The notes under the pieces: model-generated
What the model was told of the DNA's origin: nothing
What the model saw: only the letters and a program-made list of their open reading frames with translations
Database searches by the model: none
Assembly: GCA_949316235.1 (NCBI GenBank)
Contig: OX438757.1
Coordinates: 8,054,657-8,118,656 of the forward strand
Source of the DNA: Oegoconia quadripuncta
Lineage: Eukaryota > Arthropoda > Insecta > Lepidoptera > Autostichidae
Direction: 5' to 3'
DNA length: 64,000 nucleotides
Shown here: in pieces, positions 22,221 to 35,094 of the stretch
Layout: every line of letters begins with the position of its first letter
How positions within the stretch are numbered: the stretch's first letter is position 1
Made by a program: the position numbers and the translations under genes

Positions 22221-22520
22221 TGATGATGCCTTTTTTATGATTAACTGGATACGCGTTTGACCACAATCTCATTTGGGGGAAAGTGAAGAAGATGAAGCAC
22301 GTGATCTCAGTAGATGCCTATTCACCCTGCTTTTGAAGATCTCAAGGTTGTATGATCCCGAAAAGACTGACGCCGGATGTTAATTCCATGCCTCGGCTGT
22401 TCGCATTATGAATGAAGAGTCGAACCGCTTAGTACGAATGGTCGGTATGTTAACTACATCGGGTGGAATCCCTCGCGACGCCTAGTAGTCCGTGCCTCGT
22501 GTAGAGATTTCTTGCTGACT
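22221..22520 (-). pseudogene. LINE 3' end, C-terminal RT tail remnant
   Basis: On the minus strand, pieces like SFIMRTAEAWN, then PASVF, then YNLEIFKSRVNRHLL are typical of the extreme C-terminus of CR1/Jockey-type LINE proteins. They are followed by a 3' UTR with TGTGGTCAAACGCGTATCCA and TTAATCATAAAAAAGG. A stop splits the WN and PASVF pieces, so the copy is dead. The same 3' end is at 30524-30670 and 49018-49220. Confidence 0.75.
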
Positions 22521-22818
22521 TGTGTGACATATTCGGCTTGTGGTAACTTGCCTGTTCCTGTGTGCTTAGGAAGGGCGGTGGACTTCAGTCAGTTCGTTTT
22601 GAAGTCATTGCTCACCTACGCTCTTGTGGGTGAAATAAAGCAATTACAAGGTATTTACTTTTGATGCGTGGTGGTAAAAATAATGCCTGAATCGATTATA
22701 CGGTAAATTTATAAAAAGTCGGCATACACGTGGGCGGTGATCCGTTCTTATCAGGAGGTCGTCGGCCTGTCTACCCTCTATTATTACAAAAGTGGTGACG
22801 TGTGGTTTTGGCGCGTTA

Positions 22819-23036
22819 AAAGAATAGAACTAACCCGTCTCATCCAGTCGTATTGTAAAAGGTGACTAAGGGACTTTCCATAAAAAAAACATCCTATAGA
22901 CTTGAACGGTTGCATTTCTGTATATTTCGAATGCAGAACCGTGGATATTATTTCAAGTATTAAACTTAATGTTCGGAACACCCAAACGCTTATGTTTGGA
23001 ATATCTCTAACCACCCCATTTGGGATAAAGTTATGC
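22819..23036 (-). repeat. R3 dispersed repeat, copy 1
   Basis: On the minus strand: CTTTATCCCAAATGGGGTGG, then GAGATATTCCAAACATAAG, AATATACAG and finally GACGGGTTAGTTCTATTCT. Copies at 37351-37586, 46391-46679 and 49732-50188 share this order. There is no coding capacity, and the element type is unclear. Confidence 0.75.
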
Positions 23037-23039
23037 ATG

Positions 23040-24410
23040 TATGTAAAATGATATATTACAGGAACCAATGTGTTCTGAGTGCAGTAAACCCAAACGTTAG
23101 TGTGTAACCGCAGATCGCACATAACAGACGAGGATAAGATTTCCTACCATATAGGTACCCGTACCTGTACCCATATACCATCGCCAATCCACCGGTTGCA
23201 AAACGGTTCGTGTATAAATCTTCCTTAATAGTAAGATTTATACAAAGGCTTATGTAATCATAAGCCATGCAAGTCGCGCTTTAACAAATACGTAAGTATT
23301 TAACAAAAATCTGTTAGGCTTACGCCCAACAGTGGTATTTATAGCCTATGAATGTGAAACAAAATGAGCTTCGTTTTAATGGAAATAGATTTAAATAATG
23401 AGAATAAAAAAGATTGGAAATAGAGAGCCAATAATGAGAAATAAAATAAACAACAGCCCTTACTTAATCAGATTAGCAACGCTGTTGCTAACTTTATACA
23501 AACAGCGAAGAAAAACAGCTTCGTGGAAATTTCAATTCTTTCTATTTTTGTAATAAGCCATTAAGTAAGTACCTATCCAATTAGAAGAAAAGGTTTCAAA
23601 ACAAACTCATCATTATTCGAATAATGTTATTTTGGGAAAATACCCATTTAATTCCTATTATAGCTACATCACAATAAAACCAGTGCTAGATGTAGGCACG
23701 GGCTCACCCGGAATCTCCTACTTATAAAGGGACAGACAGACAAGATGGTGGTAGCGACCAAGCGAGGCATTTAAAAGTCTACCACCCACCAAACAGTAGA
23801 AACCTCGAAGCGTTCAAACCCGCGGTCTCTGCTTTATATTGTGTTTACATTGAGCAACACAGGCGGTCGAAAACGAAAAATCTGTCAGCACATCTTGTAT
23901 TTTGCGGACGCCAAGTTGGATTATTTTGCTTAAAAGACGAATCTAATCACATCTTGTACTTTAAAACCGGTCAAGCCATTTAGGCTCAAGGAGGTAACAT
24001 AGATACACTCGAATACATTACCCTCCTTTATGTGCAGTCGGGTAAAAATATAATCTTGTTCGAATTGTCGCTATAAAATAATTGCAATATCAAACTGGCT
24101 AAAGTTAATGGTAATATTAAGAAAGAACAGGGTAACAAGGTTTCTATACAAGCCACCGGTATACAGTCAGTATTCCGATATTCTAGACTACGGCGCAGTT
24201 TAGTATAATCCCTATTTAATGAGCGTGAGAAACGGCGCCCCTTGGTAACGATACCGGGAAGAAGAGCAAAGATCATAGACAATATATATACAGTAACGCA
24301 AGAATTTTAAGTTTAGGTACAATGTCTAGATGGAATCCAGATGGATTTTTAATAATTTAAAAAAAAATCATGTTATTATAATATTATATACATATATAAT
24401 AACATATATA
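23040..24410. other. non-coding stretch with repeat scraps
   Basis: A segment at 23725-23825 (GGTGGTAGCGACCAAGCGAG, TACCACCCACC) resembles the family at 11985-12160. A segment at 24016-24047 matches the scrap near 6358. No gene was recognised. Confidence 0.45.
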
Positions 24411-24416
24411 ATAACA

Positions 24417-24452
24417 TTATGTACAGATAACCATATGGTTATCTGTACATAA
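24417..24452. repeat. 36-bp perfect palindrome
   Basis: Two 18-base arms, TTATGTACAGATAACCAT and its exact complement, meet at a central ATAT without a loop. AT-rich TATATAATAACA repeats lie immediately upstream (24370-24416). Confidence 0.9.
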
Positions 24453-24887
24453 GTTAATAAAATCGTAAATGTTTGTTTGGTTGAACGCGCTTTAGGGAAA
24501 TATCTACGGATTTTGATGGAGTTTTTCAGCAGATATATATTGAATTAAGTCTGGATTAACATTTAGGCAAATAAAAAATAAACACTTTAAGATAATCATA
24601 ATTATTTTTAACTTTTAGAACTTTATTTACCGTAAACATAATGTACTCTGTTAACTGGGCGGTGAGAAATAAAAATAGACATTTTTTGCAAAGTTTACCC
24701 CTTTGAACAAGAAAGGCCTACTGAGGCCATACAACCAAATATTTTTATCCACGTGGACGGAGTCGGCGTAGAGCTAGTTAAAATATGTTTTCAAAAACGA
24801 AATGTCCTCAAAACTTAATCAATGTTTCAGATACAAAGAAAATAATCAGTCAATGTCATTTGTTATCATAAGAATTAAGCAATATAG

Positions 24888-25062
24888 GTAAACAATAATA
24901 ATAAATATTTGGGACACACCAATTATCTAACCTCAAACACGCTAAGCTATAGATAACGGATAAACATACATAAATAGTTATTATAAACGCCCATGACTCG
25001 CGAATAACTGTTCGGATTCATTACAGAAATATTTACACCGAGCGGTACCACACCAGTCGGTA
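24888..25062 (-). mobile_element. SINE-2 copy, partial
   Basis: It carries the AATAATAATAAATATT tail, AGATAACGGATAAACATACA, ATGACTCGCGAATAACTGTTCG and a decayed head ending ACCACACCAGTCGGTAG. On the minus strand this is the SINE-2 order, but with box B lost. Confidence 0.7.
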
Positions 25063-26507
25063 GTCTAAGACCCGTATTTCGGAATGTTGCTCAAGCGTAG
25101 ATCAGCACTTGAGCATAGTTAAAAAGAGATGCAGATATACAAGTTAGATAAAGCTGTTCCTTTTTAACTGCCCTTAAACGGAGATCGCTGATTGAGTAAC
25201 ATTCTGTAATAAGAGCCTTAAATAATCGGTAATTTTTAGGGTTCACAATCCCTTGCAAGAAATTCTTACACATTAGTCATGTACGTGCATATGTCACAGT
25301 CATTTTACTTAAAGTCTTTAGGACTATATGGTTGCGATTTCGCACGTATATGTCCTCTATGCACCAGCATAGTGAAAATACGAAAAACTATATTTACATT
25401 ATGAAGAATGAAAAATCGCATTCACTCATATTAGCATAGAAGGAAGAACAGCGATGATAAAGTATCATCTAAGTAATTGTTAATAGTCATGTGGTACACC
25501 TAATACTCTAAAATTATTGATCATAGATATGCTTCTGTCTAAAAAGCATCAAGGTACATGTGTCGAAGTTCTTTAGCCCCACTCGCCTTCCCGATACCTC
25601 ACTGAAAAGAACATCAAATCAACAATCAAGCGCCTTATAAAGACGTCTCGTTAAACCACAAATTGATATCCAATTCAATGATAGGTAACGAGAGGAGGCA
25701 TATAAAGGCGCAGACAGCCGGTCTAGCCGACGACAAAGTAGCGTATCGCAGACAGCCCGCAGCGCGGCGACTCCTCGTGAATGCCTAATTACGACTGTAG
25801 AGTAAATAACTTTTCTATTTGCCCCGGGTCGGGTTCGGTAAAACATTAATCATGATTGAGCTAAGTGGCTTAATACGGGAGGGATAATGGGTAGCAATGA
25901 TCGTCGGTAGGGGGTGGCGCCATGGCGTCGCTCAGTTGGACGCCCGTGACGCACCGACACCGCCCGTCGCGCTTCATTCACGTACCAATCATGTGTCCCG
26001 ATCTAATACTCGATAACAGTTTTATTCGTTCATGTGTAGTTGTGATATAAATATTAAGCAGTGGTGTGTATATCAGCCGGTCACATACATGATGTGGAAT
26101 AAACTCTATAGAATATAAATAAATATAGAGAAATTCACGAGAGTACGCTAAAAGTGGAACAGTATATTCAGCGAGTTTTCCGTTGGGAAGCACTGGACAT
26201 ATTAATTTGCCTCACAGTACGACTGCCTTCAACACCTCACTGGAGTCGCGCCTCATTGCGTGGGTATGCCTCCAAATCTCTGACTTAGAGACCTGCCACG
26301 GTCCTTATTGAACAGCCGCTTGATGTCAGGACATCAAAAGAAGACTCCCAAAACCAATAAATGCTTATAACACTACCAAGCAAGATGGCTACAAACGTTC
26401 TGTCCTCAAAACGCGAACAGTCAGCCGCGCTCAAAGAGTCCACCAACCCGTCCAATTTGATTTAACACTTGTTGTAATTGTATTATTTCTGCGGATTTAT
26501 TAATAAT
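25063..26507. other. non-coding stretch with GC-richer island
   Basis: The DNA at about 25690-25990 is GC-rich (TGGCGCCATGGCGTCGC, GACACCGCCCGTCGCG). No recognised exon. The small minus-strand frames here show no domain. Confidence 0.45.
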
Positions 26508-26756
26508 AATATAATAATAATAAATATTTTGGACACTTACACCAATCATCTAGTCCCAAACGAAGCAAAGCTTGTACCTCTACTATGGATAGATACTAGA
26601 TAACGGATAAACATACATAAATATTTATATAAACATCCAAGACTCGGTAATAAATGTTCGTATTCATCACACAAACATTTACCCCTCGTGGGATTCGAAC
26701 CCGCAACCGTTGGTTTCGCTGGCAGGTTCACTATTCACTACACCAATCGGCCGTCA
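26508..26756 (-). mobile_element. SINE-2, near full length
   Basis: On the minus strand the head reads GGCCGATTGGTGTAGTG with box B GGGTTCGAATCCCACGAGG near 26690-26705, then GTGTGATGAATACGAACATT, GGATGTTTATATAAATATTT, CTAGTATC, GCTTTG and TTTGGGACTAGATGATTGG. It ends in an AATAAT-type tail. A weak ATTAATA direct repeat flanks it. Confidence 0.85.
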
Positions 26757-26863
26757 TTAATATTTTTATTTTAATATTGCGGTGCCCGCCCATTATCCTA
26801 TACCTATCAACCAAATACTGTGAAGTTTGTGAAGTTACCTTAATTCGTACAATTTTAAAATGC

Positions 26864-27181
26864 ACTTAATGCAATGTCGGTGGCTAAGCGGTTAAGATGC
26901 GGTCTCCCAGTTTGGGAGGTCAGTTTCGATTCCCAGGCAGGCAATGTACCAATGAGTTAAGTATAATTTAATTACGTACATTTATCCGACTGCTCTTAAA
27001 CAGTGAAGGAAAACTGCGTGAGGAAATCTGCATGCCTGAGAAATAATAATTCTAAGGCATGTGAAGTCCCCAACCCGCATTGGGCGTAGTGGATTATGAC
27101 CCATACTCCCTCATTATAAGAGGGAAGACCTATATCCCTGCGGTAGGACGTTTACGGGCTGAACTGATGTATGTACTTAAT
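26864..27181 (+). mobile_element. SINE-1 copy C with 7-bp TSD
   Basis: Flanked by ACTTAAT at 26864-26870 and 27175-27181. The head (GTCGGTGGCTAAGCGGTTAAG) has box A with one change; box B is GTTTCGATTCCC near 26926. The body matches copies A and B, and the tail is diverged (GAACTGATGTATG). Confidence 0.9.
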
Positions 27182-27987
27182 ACTCCAAGGAATTTAAACA
27201 AACTTTATTTAATAACCTAATAAAATCAAAATCTATTTTATTTAAACCAACACCAAATCATCAATGTATAAATAATATGTAAAGGTTATTGATTATTATA
27301 TCATACATACCTATATTAATAACGAAACTAATTTGTTAAGATATAAAGAAAACTTTGAAAAACAAGTTTTCGTTTAAAAATCTAAAAGGAATAAAAAATT
27401 ACTTTGAACTGAAGTTTAAAGGTTAAAACACCGTTACAAAACTCCCTGCCCATTTTCATTTAAACAACATTTAATTTTAACGCAACATTGGCAACATTTA
27501 GCGATTCCGGTAAGAAAATTGTATAAACAAATAAAATACCTCAGTGATTAAATGTGTATTTAGTGATGACTCACGGCATTGAAACGTAGTCACTCACTAT
27601 GGTCTTCAAACGAAAGCTCACAATGAGTATAATGCTACAAACTGTATATAAAAGTGGATTTTATATGTATTTATCTCGTACGATTTAAAGCATTTACAAA
27701 ATGTCTAAACGTTAATGCGTCTCGTGTATCAATATGTAAAAAAAACGTACTGCATAATTGTATTATGAATAAATAAACACGTATACATAATTTCGATATG
27801 AATAAAATTCAAAATGTCAAGGTATCGTATTTATTAAAAAAAGTTTGAAACACGATAACATTCATTCTCGTCTCTAGAAAGAAAAATATTTTAAACATGT
27901 TTCAGACGTTTACAATTCAGACGTTTAATGTTAATACATTCAGATCATCGTATTAACCGTGTTTTTAACATTACGAATTTCGCTAGA
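27182..27987. other. non-coding stretch, nothing recognised
   Basis: Strongly AT-rich sequence without a recognised gene or repeat. Confidence 0.55.
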
Positions 27988-28130
27988 TGTAATCAATCAA
28001 TCAATCAAATACGCTTTATTGTTTAAATAAGGAAGATACATTTAAATATCTCATAGAAACTACAAATTAAGCGGCCTTATCGCGAACAGCGATCTCTTCC
28101 ATGCACACCTATCATCACGGAATTCAATAC
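27988..28130 (-). mobile_element. LINE 3' end with (ATTG)n tail
   Basis: On the minus strand: a coding remnant reading MEEIAVRDKAA followed by a stop, then TTTAAATGTATCTTCC, AATAAAGCGTATTTGATTG and an ATTG microsatellite. AATAAAGCGTATGTGATTGATTG at 35140-35172 is the same tail on the other strand. Confidence 0.7.
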
Positions 28131-29635
28131 GAGTAATTAAGTGGGTTAGCACAAATAATGTAGATGTAAGTGTTTGTCTAACAAATACTTATAATTATAG
28201 ATGTTTATATAAATTTTTATGTATATATGCGTATTCATTATCCAGTATTCATGATTTCTTGATCTAGGTGTTTATTTTTAATTTGCCTTACATACAAACG
28301 GCAGGCAGGTAGACGACCACATCTATGGTTAAATTCAACCACATATGGATGACTGAAAGATGGTGGTATGGCTTAATTCACGAGACCTCAAATCATTTGC
28401 TATGTTCACTATTGGAAAACTTAATGATAGTTTTCAGTTCAATAGCTTGACAGGAATCTGTGGGTCAGAGACATGGCTACATTGATTATATGTGGTCTCC
28501 TTTAACGAAACCCTAATAGTTGCTAACTCAAAGGGACAAACGGATAGTTTAAAGTACAAAATTTAATATATCGTTAGTCGTGAACAAAATTCCGATATAC
28601 GAAGATCTGGAAAACTACGTCGCACGAGTAGACAAAAGGTTCTTAAAATACCTATCAAAATAATTAGCTAACAACCATACAGCCACAAATTCACAAGTTC
28701 CGAGGGTCCTCTAACCCCATCCGGGAACTAAAGGATCCTCTGTTAATAGAAATGAAGCTGCGATGGCTCCTAAATGGGAAACATAAACAGAGGTAGGTTA
28801 CTGCCCGCGGCACTCTGTTATTGTTTGTACACCCAAACTAGCCCAGCGTGGGGGCAAACTTTGAAAGAAACCCGCAAGTAAGATAAATCCCAAGTTGCAC
28901 GTTGCACGTGTATTAACTGACTGACGGGCGGCAGTGGGTGGTTTGATGTCAAACATGAGCCGCTTCAAGCTTGTTAATTCGTTAAACCTTTAAATAAATT
29001 TAACTTACATAACAGGGCTGCTTGAACTCCTTAACCGTAACTTAAATAAATGGAATAAGAATACATCCTCGTTCCTTTTGAGATTGATATACTTTTGAGA
29101 TACTTTATAAATTTTGGCACTCAAGAGGTGCGCACAGTCACAACTAAGTACGGTGAGTACAGTGGCCACTCGACGGCGCTCTGCGGGCGGCAGGGGGCCC
29201 TTGCCGCAACACCCAGAGAGCTTTTCCTTGTCGCCGGGCATAACACTAAACGATAATCTCGGTATTGCGATCGACTTCCGATCCTTAAACGGCAACAATT
29301 GTCGTACGTCGACGTTAATGGAACCACCGCTCGAGCTCAACTTCCACCGTTTTATGCATATTGAGTTCTATCTACATAGACCGCTAGTGCACAGGTTATA
29401 ATTTCTTATTATATTTTGCTATATTATCCGTAATGGTTCAACAAGGCAACGCAAATTAAAAAGCTACCTAAAATGACCAGTAAATTTGATAAAAAAATAT
29501 AAAAGTACTTAACCAGGCCGTGAGTATGAGCTATAATAATAATATATAATTTAAAATGTAGTTATCCGATGTGCCGTTAACAAAGGATGCTATAGTATAA
29601 ATATATTATGAAAGCTCACATGGGTTTGTTCGGCT
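28131..29635. other. non-coding stretch with one GC-rich patch
   Basis: The patch at 29110-29345 is CpG-rich and gives overlapping open frames on both strands, none with a recognised domain. Otherwise nothing was recognised. Confidence 0.45.
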
Positions 29636-29985
29636 CGGATGAGTTTTTTTACCGTAAGGAAAAAATAGTGTATATTAGGTAAGTGAAATAGAAGTTATTG
29701 GTATAGATAAGATTATTTTATTGTTTCAAGAACGCACGCGCTTTCCGGATATTTATATGCGAATGGCGGAATTCATAAGGTTCCTATCATACGAAATTTA
29801 TTTTATCTTTATTTAATGAAATCATTTAATTATGTAATTATGTGGAATAGGCTACAAACGCGACCGTCAAATGACATAATTAACGCTTTATTCGGTGATT
29901 GAAAAAAAACTACCTATGTCAATACCTTCTATTTCACTTACCTAACATGCCCTATTTTTTCCGTCCTTCCTTTTTTAAAAACTCC
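29636..29985. mobile_element. MITE-A copy 1, long terminal inverted repeats
   Basis: The left end CGGATGAGTTTTTTTACCG continues through AAGGAAAAAATAGTG and GGTAAGTGAAATAGAAG. The right end is its inverted, diverged copy ending AAAAACTCC. Inverted homology is about 65-70 bp. There is no coding capacity. Related copies are at 34828-35094 and 54665-54840. Confidence 0.8.
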
Positions 29986-30052
29986 TGATATGCATTCCAA
30001 ACAAGGTTGTACCATCAAACTAATAATCATACAAACAGATGAGAAAACAGCT

Positions 30053-30120
30053 CTAGTCGTAGCATTATGCTACGAGCTACGAATCGATACGACGTAGCAC
30101 GAAGCTACGAATGCGTATGA
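30053..30120. repeat. clustered CTACGA/GTAGC motifs
   Basis: Repeated CTACGA and its complement are packed in about 65 bases (GTAGCATTATGCTACGAGC, CGACGTAGCACGAAGCTACG). The motifs are self-complementary and could fold. Confidence 0.5.
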
Positions 30121-30523
30121 TTTTAGTGATAAGGCCGCCCAATTGTACGTACTCTTTTTATTGTTATTGTTTTGCATATTTGCTATTATACAAATGGAGA
30201 CTTTCAAAAGTAATACGAATCACAGTCTTTGTTTTTGCGAAAAATAGACGCGCGAGGTTTCATATTGAGAGAAGAATTAGTTTTAGTTTAGAGAAGCTTA
30301 ACTCCGGATAGAGGTCAAGAGGTATGATGAATACGGACATGTGTACCTGAGTTAAGGATGTTTTCATTTATAATAAGTATTTATTTACAAAAAAATATAC
30401 TTATGTAATGTATCAACATCTATACAAGCCAATAGTTGCTTAATGTGGAACTAGATTCCATTGTTTGTATGTCCAAGGTTATTTATTTATTATTTATTTA
30501 ATTTGAATGTTTGAACCTTAATT

Positions 30524-30670
30524 AATTTGAACCTTGGTATCTTCAAGAGCATAGTGAATAAGCATTTGCTGAGATCGCGTGCTTCATCTCCGACCACATC
30601 GCCACTTTCCATCAGGTGAGATTGTGGTCAAACGCGAATCCAGTTAATCATAAAAAAAAATAAAAAATAA
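30524..30670 (+). mobile_element. LINE 3' end (same family as 22221-22520)
   Basis: It contains ACCTTGGTATCTTCAAGAGC, then GCATTTGCTGAGATCGCGTG, TGTGGTCAAACGCGAATCC and TTAATCATAAAAAAAAA. The last coding codons before the stop are visible but broken. Confidence 0.7.
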
Positions 30671-32085
30671 AATGTGGTGTCACACCTTTTTCCTAAAATA
30701 ATAACAATAGAGTAGTACCACACTAAAATTATAGAAGTGTCATGAGCAGCAATGATTGTCTTTATTATATATCCTCTGAAGTCCTGATGAAATAATGCAA
30801 CCTTGGATCAATTCGTTTCGAATTTACCATATGTTAATGAAAAGGCATACCACAAGGCAATTTTACCGTAAAACGTTCGTTTTTTTTCTCGAACATTTGT
30901 GCTTACGACTTGAACAATAATTTTAAAACTAATGTAAGGCTTCTCCCGCGTCACAACCTATACAATTCCGAGGAAGTTTTTAAACAATTACATTGTTACT
31001 TTAAAACTTTCTTATTTCTTTAAAAACATACATTATTTTGGCTTCCCGCAGGCGAGTGCGCAAAAAACTCGACAACTTTGTAAATATAAAGGTTTTTTTA
31101 TTCAAAAAAATTCTGATTTTACTTACAAAAGTTGGGAAAAAGTGGCCACTTTCAGTGGTTTCTTTCCAATTGCGCGTTCATATGGTTTCCTCACGTTTTA
31201 TTGGGGACTTGCGGGAACTACGCCAATGCTTCCAAAGTACTCGGCTCAGACCTCGCCTCGTTTTAATGTGAATTTCCAAAAAACGTTTCTTAACCATGAC
31301 GTACATAATTTGCACAGTAAGTTATACGTAACTTTATTTAAAATTTACAAGTAAACTAGTACTCGACTAAGAAAATTTTGAATTTAGCTATTGTGTAGGA
31401 TAATTATTAAACAATGCGTTTAATAAATCGTATTTTTATATATTGCAAGCCGAAGTTGTCCCCAAACTGCTAGGTATGGGCGACCGATAACATGGGCTTC
31501 AGTACTACAAAAATAGAGCGCTATATTTCCGTCCCACACGGGGAAAGGAGACCCGCAACGAGTAAAGCGATTGTGTATGTGCTTGTTATGGAGCAGTAAA
31601 GTTGTGTGTCATTGCATAACGATGAATGGTAGGGTAGAAATGTAAAATTGTGAACAATGTCGTGATAGTTTATAGTGTTCCTAGCGAAATAATTGACAGC
31701 GAGTACTCAAGTGTGTGAAAACAGGTTCGTAACGAACACCTTTGTATTTACACGACGATTATGGGAATCGTCGTGCTTTTATGCATTTCTAGTGATAAAT
31801 AAACTCACGAAGAGCTCAGTATGGATTGGTTCAAAATTTATATACTTACTGACTGATACGTTATGAGTAGGTATATAACATTAACGTTATTTCAATGAAA
31901 ACCGAAGCAAGATATCTTACTCTTTCATTTGCATGTAGCAATTTATAGCGCGTTCAGTCTCTCAGTATCCAATAACTTAGGCAGGACGGTCTTAAGACAG
32001 TAAACGTTCGATGTTATTAATAAAAAAATCAAAATAAGTGATATTGATCATTGCTCATTGGAGTTACTCAGATTAGTGTCACCCA
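30671..32085. other. non-coding stretch, nothing recognised
   Basis: Small overlapping frames at 31038-31354 carry no recognised domain. No repeat family was recognised. Confidence 0.5.
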
Positions 32086-32215
32086 TGACATCTCTTAACT
32101 TCCAGAAAATAAGATTACACTTTCGATCTCAAATAATGTCTTCCTGAGAATGACATCTGTTATCTTCCAGGAGATAAGATTTCATTTTCTACCTCAAATG
32201 ATGTCATCCGAAGGA
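32086..32215. repeat. 65-bp tandem duplication, diverged
   Basis: Two adjacent units at 32086-32150 and 32151-32215 both start TGACATCT and share CTTCCAG, ATAAGATT and CTCAAAT.ATGTC in the same spacing, with roughly a fifth of the positions changed. Confidence 0.75.
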
Positions 32216-33631
32216 CTCAGGAATCCTGAAATATAAGCCGCTAATTTGACTAACTTCCTTCACACCGTAACAATGCGAATATGATGCTTGACGGCGGCAA
32301 TTCAGGCGAATTATAGTAAAATGACACGGTCTAGTAAATGTAATTGAATATTGAATTAATAGTGAACCTTACGGGAACCTGTTATGGAATAAGCAGTTAT
32401 CTCGCAGGAAGTTGTAACTTTACATTACCGTAAGTAGTCGAAGGTAGAGCAAAGCAATATTGTCAAGTATTATATGACGCATGAATGCACAACAGTCGTA
32501 CTCACTCATATCGGATGTTATGTTCAGCTCTATATGGGACATGTGAAGTAATATTGAGCCTAGTGCAATTTTGGGAATATCAAGTCGAGAATTGGAGTTG
32601 TATACTTTTAAATTTGGCGTCTTTTTTATCATAGATAATTATTTCTTGATCGTTACTGGTTTGACCATTCCACCAAAGTGAGAATTTGTGGTTCTCTAAA
32701 AGTATTAGATCTATGTGAATTGTTTATTTATACCTTAAATTGTATCCTCGAAATGAAAATTAAGTTTCTGGCATCTTTATTTCGGATGACAACTGATAAA
32801 ATTTACACTTAACTATTTTTTTTTATTAAAAGTCTGTTACATATATGCCTCGTTAAAAGTATTTCTGTAAAGAAATAGGACTATTTAGCGTTTCACGAAA
32901 GACTAAACTGAAAAATCATTTTAAAAAAATCATTTAAACAACCTATTAAACAGCCGTATAAAATAAAAAATCTTCGCAACTGAACAACAAATAGCATCCG
33001 AAAACGAATCCAAACAAAATTCACTTCGGGTGGAGGTCCACGGGACTCTCAGGGGGCGAGAATGAGGCCGCGCGGGGCGGAGCGTCAGTGTTGCCGGCTC
33101 ACAATACTGATTGAAAGCAAATAATGAAATCATAGGGAATGGAGCCCGGACCGCACCCGCAAATACTGTGAAAAATTGCACTCCCGGTCCACTAGAGAAT
33201 GAATGCACAAAACAAAATTGACGACTCTAGGATTAATGCGAGCGGTATTGCATAATATTGTATGTCCTCCATTCGGCAGACATTGCTCCAGAGACTTTTC
33301 AGAACAAATGTTGAAGTTTTTTACACCGATAACTGAGAGGTTACATCTCAAGGAATAATGCCGTAAGTACATGACATGACATAAAACCCGTACCGACAAC
33401 CTACGAATAAGAGTTACCTCAGGGCTGAGGCGTTTCCATCAAGAAAAGGAACTGAGGCTATGGTCACACCCTGAACGAGACACTGCTGGCAAATATTTGC
33501 TGGCGAGTGTATTAGTATTTTATAACCCAAGATACGGTGCAACTATCTCGATTATTATAATTTTCACTATTACACCAAATTATTCATTTCTATTCTTGAA
33601 TGATAAGGTTTTGAATTTGTAAACAATGATT
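32216..33631. other. non-coding stretch, nothing recognised
   Basis: A GC-rich patch at 33010-33100 lies in otherwise AT-rich DNA. The minus-strand frames at 32930-33399 have no recognised domain. Confidence 0.45.
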
Positions 33632-33898
33632 TAATTAATAATAATAATAATAAATATTTAATATAAAAAATATTAAATATTTCGAACATTTACATCAATC
33701 ATCTAGTCCCAAACTAAGCAAAGCTTGTGCTATGGATACTAGATAACGGATAAACATACATAAATATTTATATAAACATCCATGACTCAGGAAGAAATGT
33801 TCGTATTCATCACACAAACATTTACCCCTCGCGGGATTCGAACCCGCAACCGTTGGTTTCGGTGACAGGTTCACTATCCACTACACCAACCGGTCGCC
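33632..33898 (-). mobile_element. SINE-2, full length
   Basis: On the minus strand it starts GCGACCGGTTGGTGTAGTGG (box A region) with box B GGTTCGAATCCCGCG near 33833-33847, then GGGTAAATGTTTGTGTGATG, ATGGATGTTTATATAAATA, GTATCCATAGCACAAGC and a long ATTATTATT-type tail. It is the best preserved copy of this family in the window. Confidence 0.88.
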
Positions 33899-34820
33899 TA
33901 TTTACCCAATTAAAATTTTGTAGCAAACCACGTATTTCCAATTTTAAATACATCCTTGATAAATTCCATATCCAAACAAAAGCTATTTCAACGCTAACAG
34001 GAATTTTTCAGTGAAAAAAATATTGTAGGTTGGTTCTCCCTAACGAGCACCTATACCTTTTACAAGAAAATAAAAACAATTCTTCTAAATATAGAATTCA
34101 GAGGAATTGTTTTTGTTATATTATTCCGAAAAATATCGGTCTATTTACACCCAGGAGTGGAATATTGAGTGGTTCTTGAATACGCATGAGAAAATTATTA
34201 TAAATAAAAATTCACATCATTTGCAGTACCGACGACTGGGGTGTAACCATACGTTTTTGTTCGGTTCAAAAATGTACAAAACAGAACCAATAGAAATCAA
34301 ACTTGCATTGTTTCCAATTATGGCTAATCACAATCATTACGGACTTTAAATCGGCTCGAATTGCGTCAAGCTTCTAAAATCAAAACATATATTAGTGGCT
34401 CATATTTCTTGATATTTAATCGTTTTGCTATATTTGACATTATAGAATATAAGGATTTGAAAGTGCACAAAAACATTTATAGTTAAATACTCATAATTTA
34501 TTTTTGGTTTGTAGTTCATTTCTTTTGTACATTCTTCCCATATCACCACATTCACCAAGCCGTAATACCTCGCTAATCTCTAACGAAAAATGAACGTCAC
34601 GCCAGCGACAGTCACGCGTTTTGAACTAAGGACGATTCCACTAAGCGTGGTGACAGCCCAACCGCAGGAAGAGACGGTCTTGAATTCTTATATTTATATT
34701 TACGATACAGTTTATATATTCGGTCAAATGAAATATAATATGTCATTTAATTTATCATTAACATAAATTCTAATTTCACTCTCGTTTCTCGATCGAAATG
34801 ATTATAACACATACACACAA
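33899..34820. other. non-coding stretch, nothing recognised
   Basis: An 80-codon plus-strand frame at 34107-34349 has no recognised domain. Confidence 0.45.
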
Positions 34821-34827
34821 CAGTATA

Positions 34828-35094
34828 CCGGATGACTTTTTTTACCATAATGAAAAAAATACATTTTAGGTAAGTGAAATAGAAGTTTGCATAGGCACTT
34901 AATTTTTTTTCCAAAACGCACGCATCTGCTTGAGATTGAGATATGTGACTGGCGTGAGTCTTAGGGTTCATATAATGGGAAATTTATATGGAACTCATAT
35001 TTTCTCCAAGTTTTCTCCTATTTTTTGATTTTGACTTCTATATCACTTATCTAATAATATGCCCAAGATTTTTCCTTACGGCAAAAAACTCATG
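34828..35094. mobile_element. MITE-A copy 2 with 7-bp flanking repeat
   Basis: The left end CCGGATGACTTTTTTTACC and the right end, inverted CATGAGTTTTTTGCCGTAAG, continue inwards through GGTAAGTGAAATAGAAGT on the left and its diverged complement on the right. CAGTATA flanks both sides (34821-34827 and 35095-35101), a likely target-site duplication. Confidence 0.82.

Noticed and set aside
22784..23122. 112-codon minus-strand open frame
   Set aside because: It is a reading of the R3 repeat and its flank; the other R3 copies do not keep the frame.
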